DNA from: Clusia tigrina
Taxonomy: Eukaryota > Arthropoda > Insecta > Diptera > Clusiidae
DNA length: 64,000 bases
Assembly: GCA_920105625.2 (NCBI GenBank)
Contig: OV050030.1
Coordinates: 80,441,400-80,505,399, forward strand
Reading direction: 5' to 3'
This document shows, piece after piece, positions 17,965 to 28,634 of the stretch; positions within the stretch are counted from its first letter, which is position 1, and every line of letters starts with the position of its first letter. The translations under genes and the position numbers were made by a program. The notes under the pieces are model-generated. The model was not told the DNA's origin. It saw only the letters and a program-made list of their open reading frames with translations, and searched no databases.

Positions 17965-20940
17965 TTATTTATGGAGATCGTGTGATTTTTTAAAATGTTG
18001 TTGGCTTAACTCCAAACTAGGTATTGATGTGATTTTCAAAGGGGCAACACGGGTTTTAGATCCCACTAGCGAGCAAACGATGTTATTATTACTCACTATA
18101 CGAAAATAAGCTACTGCTGCATACCCGCTTTCACTCGCATCCACAAATGTATGAAGCTCTATGTATGCATCGGTGTAATCAACGATTGATTTTAAATAGC
18201 AACGCTGAATGTTAACTTTTTCTAAATCGGGAAGATACTTTAACCATTTGTCCCACTTAACAAGTTGTTCTTCCTTAACTGGCTCGTCCCAGCTGACGCC
18301 GCTTCTCCAAATTTCTTGTAAAATAATTTTAAGGTACATAACAAAATTACCAACTAATCCCAGGGGGTCGTAAACTGTCATTAAAATTCTTAAAATTTGT
18401 CGTTTTGTGGGAGCTTTATTGAGACGAACAATATCGTTGCTTAGAATATGTGGTGAAATTTTAAATACGATGGCATCATCTGTTGGGTTCCAAAAAACAC
18501 CTAAAACTTTTTCAGTTTCCTTATCTGACCCCATATTTAATTGCTTTTCATTCACGTGACGTGGTTTTTCTATTTGGTTTACTACTTTGATTTTATTCGA
18601 AACCCAATTTCTAAGGTTGAAGCCAGCTGGCAGTTGAATATACTTAACTTCCTTTGCTATATTAACGGCTTGTTCTACTGTATCGGCAGAGTACAGAAAA
18701 TCATCTACGTAATGGTTGTTTTTTATGGCAGAAGCAGCTTGTGGAAATTTATTTTCATATTTGGAGGCGTTTATATTTTTCACGTATTGGGAGATACTCG
18801 GAGCACATGAGGCTCCAAATATCATAACGTTCATGAGGTAAACATTAGGTTCTTTGTTAGCATCGCAATTACGCCACAAAAAACGCTGAACATGTCGGTC
18901 TTCTTCACGCATGAAAACCTGGTGAAACATTTGCTCGATGTCACCACAAATGGCTACAGACCGTTCTCTAAACTGAAAAAGTATCGCTTGTAATGAAGCT
19001 AACATGTCTGGGCCTTTATAAAGCATGGAATTTAACGAAATCCCATTAAACTTTGCGGCAGCATCCCATACAATCCGACATTTGCCTGGTTTATTCTTAT
19101 TAAATACAGGAAACGTGGGGAGATACCAGACTCTTTCAGCCGAAGTATTTATATCAATTTTGGTGATATAACCTTTGTTGAGGTATTCTTTAATTGTTTC
19201 ATCATAAACTGCATGAAGATCACTATTTTTTCTTACTTGCTTTTCGAGGCATAAAAGTCTACTTTTTGCCATTTGATAATTATTTGGCAAGAATGTTTTA
19301 TCATTTTGCCACAGCAGACTAGTTTCATAATGACCATCATCTCGCTGTTTGGTAAAATTATTTAAAAGTTGCAACGATCTTTCATCCTCTTTAGTGGTCT
19401 TCAAATTTTGATAATTAATACCTAGACCTTCAATGCTAAAAAAACTTTTTACCAATTGATTTATTTGGTCATCTGTCTCCAAACACTCACAAATATGCAG
19501 ATTGTATTGTACAGGTTGGCTGCTACCACAAGGTCCAAAAACTGTCCAACCCAATGCGGTTTTAATAGCAATTGGTTCATTTTTTCCACCCTCCTTGATT
19601 TTATTCGCTAATGCGATATTTATATTGTTAAGTCCAATAAGAATTTTTGGTGTAGCGGCATAATAACTATCAACTGGTAACCCTTTTAAATGATTAAATT
19701 TTCTGTTTAGATTTTCATAATCGAGTGTTTGTTTAGGTAATGAAAGTCCCTTTATTGTGCGAACATCGACACCAAAACTTTTGCTGTTATTACCAGACAC
19801 CTGCACTGTTAAACGTTGAGAGTTTTCTTCAATTCTTTCTACATTTGCAGTCCATTTTAAACATAGTTGTTCAGCTTCCCCTTCTAAATCCAATTGTTTT
19901 ATTATTTCCTCATCTATTAAGCTAATTGAAGAGCCGTCATCTAAAAACGCATATGTAGAAATGAATTTGTTGTTGTTTCCATAAACTCTTATCGGAATTA
20001 CTTTAAAGAGAATTTTTTGTTTTTGAGTATCATGTGCGTTTACATTTTGAACATTACTGCTGTACTTTTCTTTCTCATTGTTTTCTTGTGGTGTATTGTT
20101 GCTTTGATACTTATGAAGAAGATTATGATGTTTAAATTGACAGCCTTCTACATTACAGTTTTTATCTCTGTTGTAACATATTCCTGAATGTTTTCGTAAG
20201 CAGTGCTTGCACAACTCTAATCTGTTAACATAATTCCATCTATCTTTGCGATCAGCTGACATAAACTTTTTACAGCTTGTAACAGTTTTACAATCACTGC
20301 TGCAAACCAGACATTTCTTTTTATTAGTTTCTGTGTGTGTATTGCAAAAAACGTTCTTTTGTTTACGATTATTAACAGGATCAACCGTCATATTATTTTC
20401 AATGTTCACAGTGCTAGCTGACAGTCCAATGTCAAATATCCAATTGGCAAATTCTGATAAATTTGCTTGTTGATTATTTTGCTGAAGACTTAATTTTATT
20501 GAACCCCAAGTTATTTGGTAATACGGTGGTAATTTTGAGACTAGTTCCTGGAGCAGCGATGAATTATTCAACTCATCAATGAGTCCAGAGGCTTCAATAG
20601 TTGATTGGAGACCTTTTACTTGGATCGCAAAGTTGGTTATTGTTTCCATTTTGTTTAGGTTAACTTGTGGTAATGTTTTTATTTTATTTTTCAGAGAAAA
20701 CAGAATCTTGTCTGGCTGACCGTACAATAATTTCAATGTGGAAATAGCGTGTGGTACACATGATGGATGAATAAGAATTCTTTTAACAGCCTCTAATGCT
20801 TCACCACGCAGGGATCTTTGGAGTCTTATCAAATTTTCTGCATCCGTCAGCCCGCAGACTTCTGTAGACCAGTCATAAGTCGAGCTAAACAAAGGCCCTT
20901 CCTCGGGGCAAACAGAGAAAGTGGGCAAATCCTTAGGCAC
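17965..20940 (-). CDS. BEL/Pao polyprotein: gag C-terminus, protease, RT, RNase H start
   Basis: This frame of 991 residues starts with a DUF1759-like segment (RLQRSLRGEALEAVKRIL). Next is a Cys/His-rich region with several zinc-binding pairs (CLVCSSDC, CKHCLRKHSGIC). The aspartic protease has YAFLDDGSSISLID, with DDG in place of DTG as in other BEL/Pao elements. RT follows with CRIVWDAAAKF and the catalytic NNHYVDDFLYS. The Pao-type RNase H starts with LHTFVDASESGYAAV. The frame ends at 17965 because of a shift near 18000. Upstream it is in the same frame as 21043-21744, with only a TAA between them. Confidence 0.88.
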   Translation of the reverse strand: MPKDLPTFSVCPEEGPLFSSTYDWSTEVCGLTDAENLIRLQRSLRGEALEAVKRILIHPSCVPHAISTLKLLYGQPDKILFSLKNKIKTLPQVNLNKMETITNFAIQVKGLQSTIEASGLIDELNNSSLLQELVSKLPPYYQITWGSIKLSLQQNNQQANLSEFANWIFDIGLSASTVNIENNMTVDPVNNRKQKNVFCNTHTETNKKKCLVCSSDCKTVTSCKKFMSADRKDRWNYVNRLELCKHCLRKHSGICYNRDKNCNVEGCQFKHHNLLHKYQSNNTPQENNEKEKYSSNVQNVNAHDTQKQKILFKVIPIRVYGNNNKFISTYAFLDDGSSISLIDEEIIKQLDLEGEAEQLCLKWTANVERIEENSQRLTVQVSGNNSKSFGVDVRTIKGLSLPKQTLDYENLNRKFNHLKGLPVDSYYAATPKILIGLNNINIALANKIKEGGKNEPIAIKTALGWTVFGPCGSSQPVQYNLHICECLETDDQINQLVKSFFSIEGLGINYQNLKTTKEDERSLQLLNNFTKQRDDGHYETSLLWQNDKTFLPNNYQMAKSRLLCLEKQVRKNSDLHAVYDETIKEYLNKGYITKIDINTSAERVWYLPTFPVFNKNKPGKCRIVWDAAAKFNGISLNSMLYKGPDMLASLQAILFQFRERSVAICGDIEQMFHQVFMREEDRHVQRFLWRNCDANKEPNVYLMNVMIFGASCAPSISQYVKNINASKYENKFPQAASAIKNNHYVDDFLYSADTVEQAVNIAKEVKYIQLPAGFNLRNWVSNKIKVVNQIEKPRHVNEKQLNMGSDKETEKVLGVFWNPTDDAIVFKISPHILSNDIVRLNKAPTKRQILRILMTVYDPLGLVGNFVMYLKIILQEIWRSGVSWDEPVKEEQLVKWDKWLKYLPDLEKVNIQRCYLKSIVDYTDAYIELHTFVDASESGYAAVAYFRIVSNNNIVCSLVGSKTRVAPLKITSIPSLELSQQHFKKSHDLHK

Positions 20941-21042
20941 AGTTTGGCGAGCATGTAATTGGTCAGGTCTTAGTCTGTTCCCCAGAGTTGTTCGCTGTAA
21001 TGGTGGTGGCTGAGATGTTTCCGTCTGCTCGTGATTAATAAA

Positions 21043-21744
21043 TTATTGAGACTGCTGTGTATTATTAATATTTTGTGAATAAATTAGACGTGGTTGATTC
21101 ACATTTTGATTTACTGTTGAGTGCAATGGAAAACTCGGACAAATCAAATTAAAAGGTCGTGCATTTGCGATATTGGTTTGTTCATATAAATGGTTTACAG
21201 GTGGATTGTCTGCGGCGGTAGTCATAATAGGGACGCTATGATGACTGGCACTTGGTATGACTGGCACATGCACAGATGCATTAAATGAGGTTAGGTTCAG
21301 CGGTGGGACTATGGCATTTGCTTCTTGGGTAATTTGTTTCGAAGCTGTTAGAAACGGATTATCGGCATCTTCTTCTTCTTCAATCTCATGAAGAATTTTA
21401 TATTTTTTCTGCAGGTATTCCTGATCGCGTCTCATAGACAGCTCACGCTCTTCTTCTAACCTTTTTAGCTCAAGGGCTTTCCTTCTGCTAACGGAGTCTC
21501 TTGACGCCAACGACGAATGTGTGCTTGAAGCAGAGTGCGTAAAGTTTGTGTTGCAAAATTGACATAGCCATGACTCTTGTGGGCTTGAGACCTTTGCGCA
21601 AGTTGTATGGTATGGCTTTTGACATGACTTGCAACTTACCACGATATCAGCAAGTTGTTCGTGGCAAAGCTGACATATTTGTTGGACGTTTTGTGGCAAG
21701 ACGCCTGTATTGTGTGGTTGACCGTGCTGTAATGGAGGGTCCAT
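21043..21744 (-). CDS. BEL/Pao gag N-terminal region with PHD-type zinc finger
   Basis: This stretch of 233 residues begins with a C4HC3 array: CQLC, CKSC, then H and C in YHTTC, then CQFC. That is the spacing of a PHD finger, a module that often binds histone tails. A charged coiled-coil segment follows (LELKRLEEERELSMRRDQEY), then a Pro/Asn-rich tail. It ends at a TAA (21043-21045) in the same frame as the polyprotein at 20940, and the sequence between is open. This stop is therefore either a mutation or a readthrough point. A chromatin-binding role for the finger is inference. Confidence 0.75.
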   Translation of the reverse strand: MDPPLQHGQPHNTGVLPQNVQQICQLCHEQLADIVVSCKSCQKPYHTTCAKVSSPQESWLCQFCNTNFTHSASSTHSSLASRDSVSRRKALELKRLEEERELSMRRDQEYLQKKYKILHEIEEEEDADNPFLTASKQITQEANAIVPPLNLTSFNASVHVPVIPSASHHSVPIMTTAADNPPVNHLYEQTNIANARPFNLICPSFPLHSTVNQNVNQPRLIYSQNINNTQQSQ

Positions 21745-22292
21745 ATGGGTACTTACGTGTGGCTGAGGTTATGTTGGTATTGGCAGCTGTATAAACTTTC
21801 AGTTAGGGACTACAAACTCCAGCGTCAGTAAATCCACCAGGCAAGATAGAGAATAGATCACAAAAAGAATTAAAATTTTGTCCGCAACAGTAGCTCGTGA
21901 TGGCTTGAATTGATTTTCAACACAGGTTAATTTCAGTGAAATGCAATTATTTCTTTATTGTCAACTTGTGACGCAACCTTATGTTTTAATTCCTTAAAAT
22001 AATACATAGTTAATTGATTAAAGAAATTGTATATAAGTAAAGTATATTAACTCTTACTTTTTGGTTTCAAACCATCAGCTTTTCATTTATGAAAATATGA
22101 CGCAAGTTATGCGCAACTACTTCTGCTTTTTACGAAAGATATGTTTAAAAGAAAAAGAATTTCCGGATGTAAAGCAGAATTGACATATAAATGCATAATG
22201 TATGATTGACGTAAGTATAATAATTATAGTATAAAAGGTAATAAAGATACCAGAGCTGCATCATTTCAGAGCTGCATTTTTCTTAATTTAAC
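21745..22292 (-). other. BEL/Pao 5' non-coding region with probable remnant LTR
   Basis: This is AT-rich non-coding DNA upstream of BEL gag. On the minus strand it begins near 22280 with TGTTAAATT and has a TATA-like stretch (CTTTTATAC near 22230). It probably contains the 5' LTR, but with the 3' LTR lost the edges cannot be proven from this window. Confidence 0.45.
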
Positions 22293-22566
22293 AGTGGCGG
22301 CTACACGTGCCATAAAATGTTAGTAGTGACTCCCTTATGTCGTTTAGAGTAAATATTTGTCTACCGTTTTGTCCGATTTCTCTAGCTTCTGGAAACTCTA
22401 ACCCCCCATTCTCCTCGGATTTTGAGTCTTGTTCTTCGCTTAACTGAAAACATTCGAGAAGTCTGTCTTGGAGAGTCATTTTGCGTTCGCTTGTACTTAA
22501 TTCCAGTTCGGCTAGTTTCTGTTTTAGTTCTTCTACAGTAAGTTGTAAAATACCGTTTCCGTCCAT
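22293..22566 (-). pseudogene. Gypsy2-B gag, N-terminal fragment
   Basis: This fragment carries the first 90 or so residues of gag, with the SAP-like motif and acidic linker, ending at the BEL junction after RESLLTFYGT. It aligns with 3670-3927 and differs by a few substitutions. Together with 16402-16492 and the zinc knuckle part above 8100 it makes up the single gag of unit B. Confidence 0.85.
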
Positions 22567-23660
22567 GTTTCTTATAATAATATTTTAATGAAAGTTTATG
22601 TAGTTTGTTTGCAATAATAAAATTTTCAGTATAATAAGTGTGTATGTTTGGTTATGTTGACATGAGTGTGTTTTCTTAATATTTTCTTTCTTAACTTCTA
22701 AAACATTTTTTTTTCAAATTATTTAACTTATTCAATTTTCTTGAAATTTTAGAGCTTACTTATTAAACTTAATAGTTCTTTTTCATTTCTTAACTTGTAA
22801 TTTTCTTATATATTACTCTATTGAATTACTTCTCACTTTCTTTCTCAAATTTTCTTTGATTTGACTTCTTTAATATTATTCTCTTCTTAGCTTCTTTTCT
22901 GATTTTTCTTCTCAATATTTTAATATTTTCTTGTTACCTTTTATTTTAAAATACTCGTCTTAACATCTTTATCCTTAATTTTTTAACTTCTTTAATAATT
23001 ATTCCTGTTGGCAATTCTATGCCAAAAACAAAATTTTTCAACTTATGCGCAAATCGCTTTTTTCACCAATTATTGTTTATATATGTTTATTTCATTTATT
23101 TTCCCCTACTCCTTATATTACTACTTTCGTGCTAATTTCTCGTTTTTCCTCGTTTTACTGCCTTTACGTTCTCTGGAATTCTTTCTTCTCGGTCTCCTTT
23201 GCTTCTCTGGAAACTTCTGACGTCAATTTTTGCCGTTTTTTCTGCTCTGCTGCTTGATTTTCAAATTTTTGTCGGTTGACGCCGACTGTGCCAAAATTAA
23301 TTGCGAAACTTTAGTATTTATTTTTTCAAATTTAATTATTTTATTTCCAGCTTTTCAAGTAGTTTATGCTCTTTGTAATAAGACTGATTTTATTAAATTA
23401 TAGTTTTGTATAATTGTTGTTTTATAGAATATCATATACGTATTTAGATGTATATCAACTTTTAATTACAACCGTGCACTTCTGTGGTTTTTTTTTCGCA
23501 CACCTCGCTTCACTTTTGGTTAATTTCATCGCACATAAAATGTCCTTCATATCAATTTTTTGATACTAGTCCACGTTTAAAAAATAACACATTTGTGGAT
23601 GCTTTCACAAAAAAATTTTTTTTTTTTTTTTTTTGAACAATCCCGGTTTGAGCCCCCAAT
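22567..23660 (-). other. Gypsy2-B leader region
   Basis: This AT-rich non-coding leader is almost identical to 3928-5013. It ends at the LTR edge with the same tRNA-Pro-like site (about 23638-23658) and T tract (about 23617-23632). Between the copies there are small length differences in T runs and single substitutions. Confidence 0.7.
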
Positions 23661-23988
23661 TGTAGAGTTGATGCTCCTACATTTACTGGTGGAGTTGACG
23701 CTCCGAAATAAAACAAGCCGAGTTGATGCTCCAACGTGCGTTTTATTTGATAGTTATTTACAAACTAAAAACTTACATGCTATGCTCTTATTTTATTCTG
23801 TCCGTCCGTTTGGTTGAGTTCTTTAGTATTGCTGTTCAGTATTGTCGTTGTTGTTGCTTTCCGGGTATACTGTTCAGTATTGTCGTTGTTGTTGCTTTCC
23901 GGGTATACTGTTCAGTATTGTCGTTGTTGTTGCTTTCCGGTTATGCTGTTTGGCGTCGCTGTTCGTACTATTGTCTATCAACCCTACA
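23661..23988 (-). repeat. Gypsy2 LTR shared by units B and C
   Basis: This 328-bp copy of the LTR at 5014-5341 has only a few differences, including the third 38-bp repeat ending in CCGGTTATG where the other has CCGGCTATG. It is the 5' LTR of unit B and the 3' LTR of unit C. Confidence 0.9.
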
Positions 23989-24022
23989 TTCGGCCATTCT
24001 GATATTAAATTCGTCCTCGAAT

Positions 24023-26600
24023 TTATTGGCACGGTTTCATGAATTCAGCCGTTGTTGTAGTTTTGATTGGTCCCTCCTGTTCTCCTACTTTCTCTACGTC
24101 ATATTTCCATAGTCTTTTCTTCTTTACTATTTTATATGGACCAAGAAATTTAGGTTTTAACTTTAGGCCTGTCCCAAATTGGGTTCTTTTTATTCCCACT
24201 AGCTGGCCTGGTTCATATTCCATTTCGACATTTCCTTTCTGGTTGTAAGTGTTTCTGTTTTCTGCTTGTATTTTCAGAATATTTTCGCGTGCTTGTATCT
24301 TGTATGCGTAGTTCAGTTCTGTCATCTTCTAACTATTCTAGCATTTCTTCTTCTAATAATTTGTTTTATATCTGGTGTTTCTTTAGTTCTCATGTCTAGT
24401 CCGGTTAAAATTTTGAATGGAGGTAATTTGGTGCTACGTGGTGATGTGTTGTTCATTATTTCTTGGACTGCATCTGTATGTTTATACCAGTGTTTTTCGC
24501 TGTTAATGCATAATTTCGTTAGTATGGATCGAATAATTCTATGTACTCTCTCGACCTGTCCGTTCGCTCTGAGAAGCCCTGTAGTTATGAGTTGGTGCTC
24601 AATATTATTTTCTCTACAATACTCCTCAAAGTTTATCGATGTGAAAGCTGTGCCCCTGTCAGATATTATTCAGGCTGGGTTGCCAAAAATAGCAGCTTGT
24701 CTTTTTAATCTTTCTAAGACTTCTTCTGTTGTTGTACTTTTAGTTGGATAGATCCAAACGAATTTTGAAAAGGCATCTACTATTGTAAGGATGAAATTGT
24801 ATTGTTTTTTGGTTGTCTCTAATGGTCCGAGATGATCTATGTGTAAAGTCTCAAATGGTTTGTCTGACTTGTCGATAGTGTTTAGCAGACATTCTTTTTT
24901 TCCTGACTTTGCTTCTGTTAGCATGCTTTCTAGACAGCTTCCAATGAATTTTTTAACTTTAATATGCAATTCTGGTATGAAATAATTTTTTTCTATTGTT
25001 TCTATTGTCCTTTTAGTTGAAAAGTGTCTTTGTGTGTGGGCCAGTTCTATTATTTCTTTTTCTAATGATTCTGGTATTACTATCAGTTGTTTATTGACAT
25101 CTTTGTGTAGAATACCGTATTTGACATAAAAATCAGCGCATGTGTCTTCATTTTTGAGTAATAATTTAGTCATGTGAATGAATGGATCTCTGTCCTGGGC
25201 TATTTTTATTTTTTCTTTCAGTGGTATTTGTAGTAATAAAGTGTGAAATCTGCTTAATGCGTCGACGTATCTCATTTTTTAACCAGATTTATGTTCGACA
25301 TCAAAATTGAAGTATTAAAGGAACATTATCCAGCAACTGACTCTAAGTGGAACATCTTTTTTCGTTATAGTACCTACAAATGCATTGCAGTCTGTTATTA
25401 GTTTGAATTTTTTGTCTGGTAAGAAACATCTCCACTTCTTTAAAGCTTCGATGACTGCTAGTACCTCTAGTTCATAAGAGTGGTATTTTTGTTCTGTCGG
25501 GGTTGTTTTTCGACTCATATATTCTATTGGGTGTTGCTGTTGGGTTTCTGAGTCTTTTTGCCTGAGCACTGCTCCATAGCCGTATATGCTTGCGACTGTA
25601 TGAACTTCGGTATCAGCATTTTGGTTGTACAGTTTCAGAATAGGCGCCTGTGCGAGTTCTACTTTTAGTTCTTCGAAAGAGATCTGTTGTTCCTCTAAGA
25701 ATTTGAATGTGGCCGTTTTTGCGAGTAAGTCGGACAATGGTTTAGCGATAAGAGCGTAATTTGAAATGAATCGTCTGAAATATGACGTCAAGCCCAAGAA
25801 TCGTTGAAGCGATTTTTGGTTTTTGGGTACTGTAAAATTTATGACTGCCTTTGTTTTTTCTGGAGACGCTGTTTTGTACAAATTGACATTTTTTCTCGTC
25901 TTTTTTAGTAACTAAGACTATCGGCGCTGCATATTGAGATGTACTTGCTCTAATAATGCCTGTATTTAGCCATTCGTTTATTTGTGTTTCTACTATTTTT
26001 TGATCTGGTATTGGAATGCGTCTGGGTCTATGAAAAACTGGTATGTCGTCGGTTACTGTGATTATAATTTTAATAGGCGATTCTACTGCCTTACCCGGTT
26101 TGTAGTTTTGAATTGTGTGTTTTAGCTTTAGTTTCTGTAAATGATCAATATTTGTTGGCATTTCAATTAGATTTTCGTCATTGATTTCAGAGGTACATAA
26201 AGTATTAAATGCGACACCTGCTATAAATTTGTTATTATAATTGTCATTGGCTTTAGAGCTAAAAGTGGCACCTTCTGACGTGAGATTGATGTCTACTGTC
26301 CTTAGGATTTCACTGCCTAGTATTCCCATATTTCCTAAGTCACGATCGTTTGCAATGTGGAATTTTAATTAGAATTTTATGTTGTCTATTTCTGCTTCAA
26401 TTTCTATGTAACCGAGCGTCTTCATTTTTTGCTGTGCAATGCCTATTTTTTCGAATGGATTTTCTTGGATTTTGACTGATTTTAATTTTTCATAGGTTGG
26501 TTTTGGAATTAAACAAACATCGCTTCCTGTGTCCAAAAGGGTTGTAAAGGAAATTTTTTCAATTGAAACTTGTTTAAAAATTCTAACTGCGGTGTTAGCT
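24023..26600 (-). pseudogene. Gypsy2-C pol, degenerate and lacking the RT core
   Basis: Open pieces lie at 26329-25742, 25881-25315, 25275-24670 and 24325-24023. The domains are the same as in unit B, including the missing RT core near 25900, the RNase H motif and the integrase. The zinc part of the integrase reads HTQRHFSTKRTIETIEKNYF. An in-frame TGA at 24670-24672 matches the ones at 6015-6017 and 29065-29067. A further TAA near 26371 replaces a Gln codon that is still present in unit B. A frame change near 25280 interrupts the RNase H to integrase junction. Confidence 0.85.
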
Positions 26601-26607
26601 AGTCTTA

Positions 26608-27648
26608 TTAGAGGATTTTGAGGCGCATTTGGGCAATTTTGAAATGTGACGTTATCATTATTTTTAATTGTAGCCTCTGGCCTATTTTTGGTTGTGTTTT
26701 GGTAGTTGTTGTCATGTCTCTATTATCATGTCTATTGTAGTTGTTGTCATGTCTCTGTTGCTGTGGAATGTTGTTACAATCTGCCGCTTTATGTCCCTTG
26801 TTATTGCATTTGTAGCATAAATTGTTTAACTTTTTGCATTCGTCGGTATTGTGGTTGCTGCGATGTGGGCATGCAGTGCATTTTATAAAAGTGTTTTGTA
26901 TGTAAGTTTTGTAATTGATTTGCATTTGTGACTTTATTTTTTCATATATTTTAATTTGATGTTTAAGCTCCTCTATTGAAGTTGCTTCATACAATATACT
27001 TTTGTTATTTGGTATGTCTGGTATGCCCTCTACGAAATGTTCTATGATACTTTCTTCATTTAGATGTAAAAACTTAGCTTTTTCCACAATTTTATATAAG
27101 AATTGTAAATGGGATTCGTTAGTATGTTTTCTACTTTTTGCGAGCTGTTTGTGCATTTCAGCTGCTGACAGTATACTGCCGAATTCTTCTTTCAATGTCG
27201 CTTTTAGCTTTGCCCAACTGTTTATGTTCGCTTGGCTGCGTATAAACATCTGTGCAGTATCTTTAAGCAGCTGCTTTGCATATATAAATTTTTGAATGTC
27301 TGTCCATCCTATAACTGTAGCATTGTCTTCAAATTCCTGTAGCCAATGGTCGATTTTCGGCTGACCCGTGCCATAAAATGTTGGTAGTGACTCCCTTATG
27401 TTGTTTAGAGTAAATATTTGTCTACCGTTTTGTCCGATTTCTCTAGCTTCTGGAAACTCTAACCCCCCATTCTCCTCGGATTTTGAGTCTTGTTCTTCGC
27501 TTAACTGAAAATATTCGAGAAGTCTGTCTTGGAGAGTCATTTTGCGTCCGCTTGTACTTAATTCCAGTTCGGCTAGTTTCTGTTTTAGTTCTTCTACAGT
27601 AAGTTGTAAAATACCGTTTCTGTCCATATTGCTTATGTTTGTTTGCAA
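26608..27648 (-). CDS. Gypsy2-C gag, the most complete copy
   Basis: This 346-residue frame has the SAP-like N-terminus (LTVEELKQKLAEL), an acidic linker and a capsid-like core (PTFYGTGQPKIDHWLQEFED through HKQLAKSRKHTNESHLQFLY). Two Cys/His knuckles follow: CTACPHRSNHNTDEC, which is unusual, and CYKCNNKGHKAADC, a standard CCHC. It then drifts out of frame after the second knuckle because of a rearrangement near 26700, where a short His/Asp/Asn/Arg-coding repeat was gained and a Pro/Arg stretch lost relative to unit B. Gag would assemble the capsid and bind RNA; it is the one Gypsy2 protein here that looks nearly whole. Confidence 0.85.
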   Translation of the reverse strand: MQTNISNMDRNGILQLTVEELKQKLAELELSTSGRKMTLQDRLLEYFQLSEEQDSKSEENGGLEFPEAREIGQNGRQIFTLNNIRESLPTFYGTGQPKIDHWLQEFEDNATVIGWTDIQKFIYAKQLLKDTAQMFIRSQANINSWAKLKATLKEEFGSILSAAEMHKQLAKSRKHTNESHLQFLYKIVEKAKFLHLNEESIIEHFVEGIPDIPNNKSILYEATSIEELKHQIKIYEKIKSQMQINYKTYIQNTFIKCTACPHRSNHNTDECKKLNNLCYKCNNKGHKAADCNNIPQQQRHDNNYNRHDNRDMTTTTKTQPKIGQRLQLKIMITSHFKIAQMRLKIL

Positions 27649-28634
27649 TAATAAAATTTTCAGTATAATAAGTGTGTATGTTTGGTTATGTTGACATGAG
27701 TGTGTTTTCTTAATATTTTCTTTCTTAACTTCTAAAACATTTTTTTTTAAATTATTTAACTTATTAAATTTTCTAGAAATTTTAGAGCTTACTTATTAAA
27801 CTTAATAGTTCTTTTTCATTTCTTAACTTGTAATTTTCTTATAAATTACTCTATTGAATTACTTCTCACTTTCTTTCTGAAATTTTCTTTGATTTGACTT
27901 CTTTAATATTATTCTCTTCTTAGCTTCTTTTTTGATTTTTCTTCTTAATATTATAATATTTTCTTCTTACCTTTTATTTTAAAATACTCGCCTTAACATC
28001 TTGATCCTTAATTTTTTAACTTCTTTAATAATTATTCCTGTTGGCAATTCTATACCAAAAACAAAATTTTTCAACTTATGCGCAAATCGCTTTTTTCACC
28101 AATTATTGTGTTTATTTCATTTATTTTCCCCTACTCCTTATATTACTACTTTCGTGCTGATTTCTCGTGTTTGCTCGTTTTACTGCCTTTACGTTCTCTG
28201 GAATTCTTTCTTCTAGGTCTCCTTTGCTTCTTTGGAAACTTCTGACGTCAATTTTTGCCGTTTTTTCTGCTCTGCTGCTTGATTTTCAAATTTTTGTCGG
28301 TTGACGCCGACTGTGCCAAAATTAATTGCGAAACTTATAGTATTTATTTTTTCAAATTTAATTATTTCCAGCTTTTCAAGTAGTTTATGCTCTTTGTAAT
28401 AAGACTGATTTTATTAAATTATAGTTTTGTATAATTGTTTTTTTATAGAATATCATATACGTATTTAGGTGTATATCAACTTTTAATTATAACCGTGCAC
28501 TTCTGTGGTTTTTTTTCGCACACCTCGCTTTACTTTTCGTTAATTTCATCGCACATAAAATGTCCTTGACATCAATTTGTTGATACTAGTCCACGTTAAA
28601 AAAATAAAGCATTTGTGGATGCTTTCACAAAAAA
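27649..28634 (-). other. Gypsy2-C leader region, truncated at its LTR side
   Basis: This AT-rich leader is homologous to 3928-4970. The stretch next to gag is shorter than in A and B by about 25 bp. No gene is seen. Confidence 0.7.

Larger units (their letters stand above)
16493..22292 (-). mobile_element. BEL/Pao LTR retrotransposon, truncated at its 3' end
   Basis: The order on the minus strand is a 5' non-coding region (21745-22292), gag with a PHD-type finger, protease, RT with YVDD, RNase H and integrase. The integrase is cut off at 16493 in mid-domain, so the integrase C-terminus and 3' LTR are missing. The flanking Gypsy2 gag lacks about 400 bp compared with unit A (positions equivalent to 3272-3670). 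The insertion was therefore followed by a deletion that took the BEL 3' end and adjoining gag. Unit A lacks this element, so it arrived after the A/B duplication or was lost cleanly from A, which is less likely. Confidence 0.88.
5014..23988 (-). mobile_element. Gypsy2-B retrotransposon unit, interrupted by Transib, Gypsy1 and BEL
   Basis: The unit runs from its 3' LTR (5014-5341) through pol (5376-8207) and a gag split at 8207/16402 and again at 16492/22293, to the leader (22567-23660) and the 5' LTR (23661-23988). The Transib insertion has a clean CGATG duplication. The BEL sequence replaces about 400 bp of gag rather than simply inserting into it. The unit belongs to a tandem array in which neighbouring internal regions share one LTR. 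Confidence 0.85.
23989..28634 (-). mobile_element. Gypsy2-C unit, without Transib insertion, 5' LTR deleted
   Basis: The unit contains pol (24023 to about 26600), gag (26608-27648) and leader (27649-28634). The uninterrupted gag across 26850-26880 shows what the Transib target site looked like before insertion. At 28634 the leader T tract is joined directly to pol sequence of unit D, so the LTR and the pol 3' end of D (equivalent to 23617-24240) were deleted. Confidence 0.85.
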
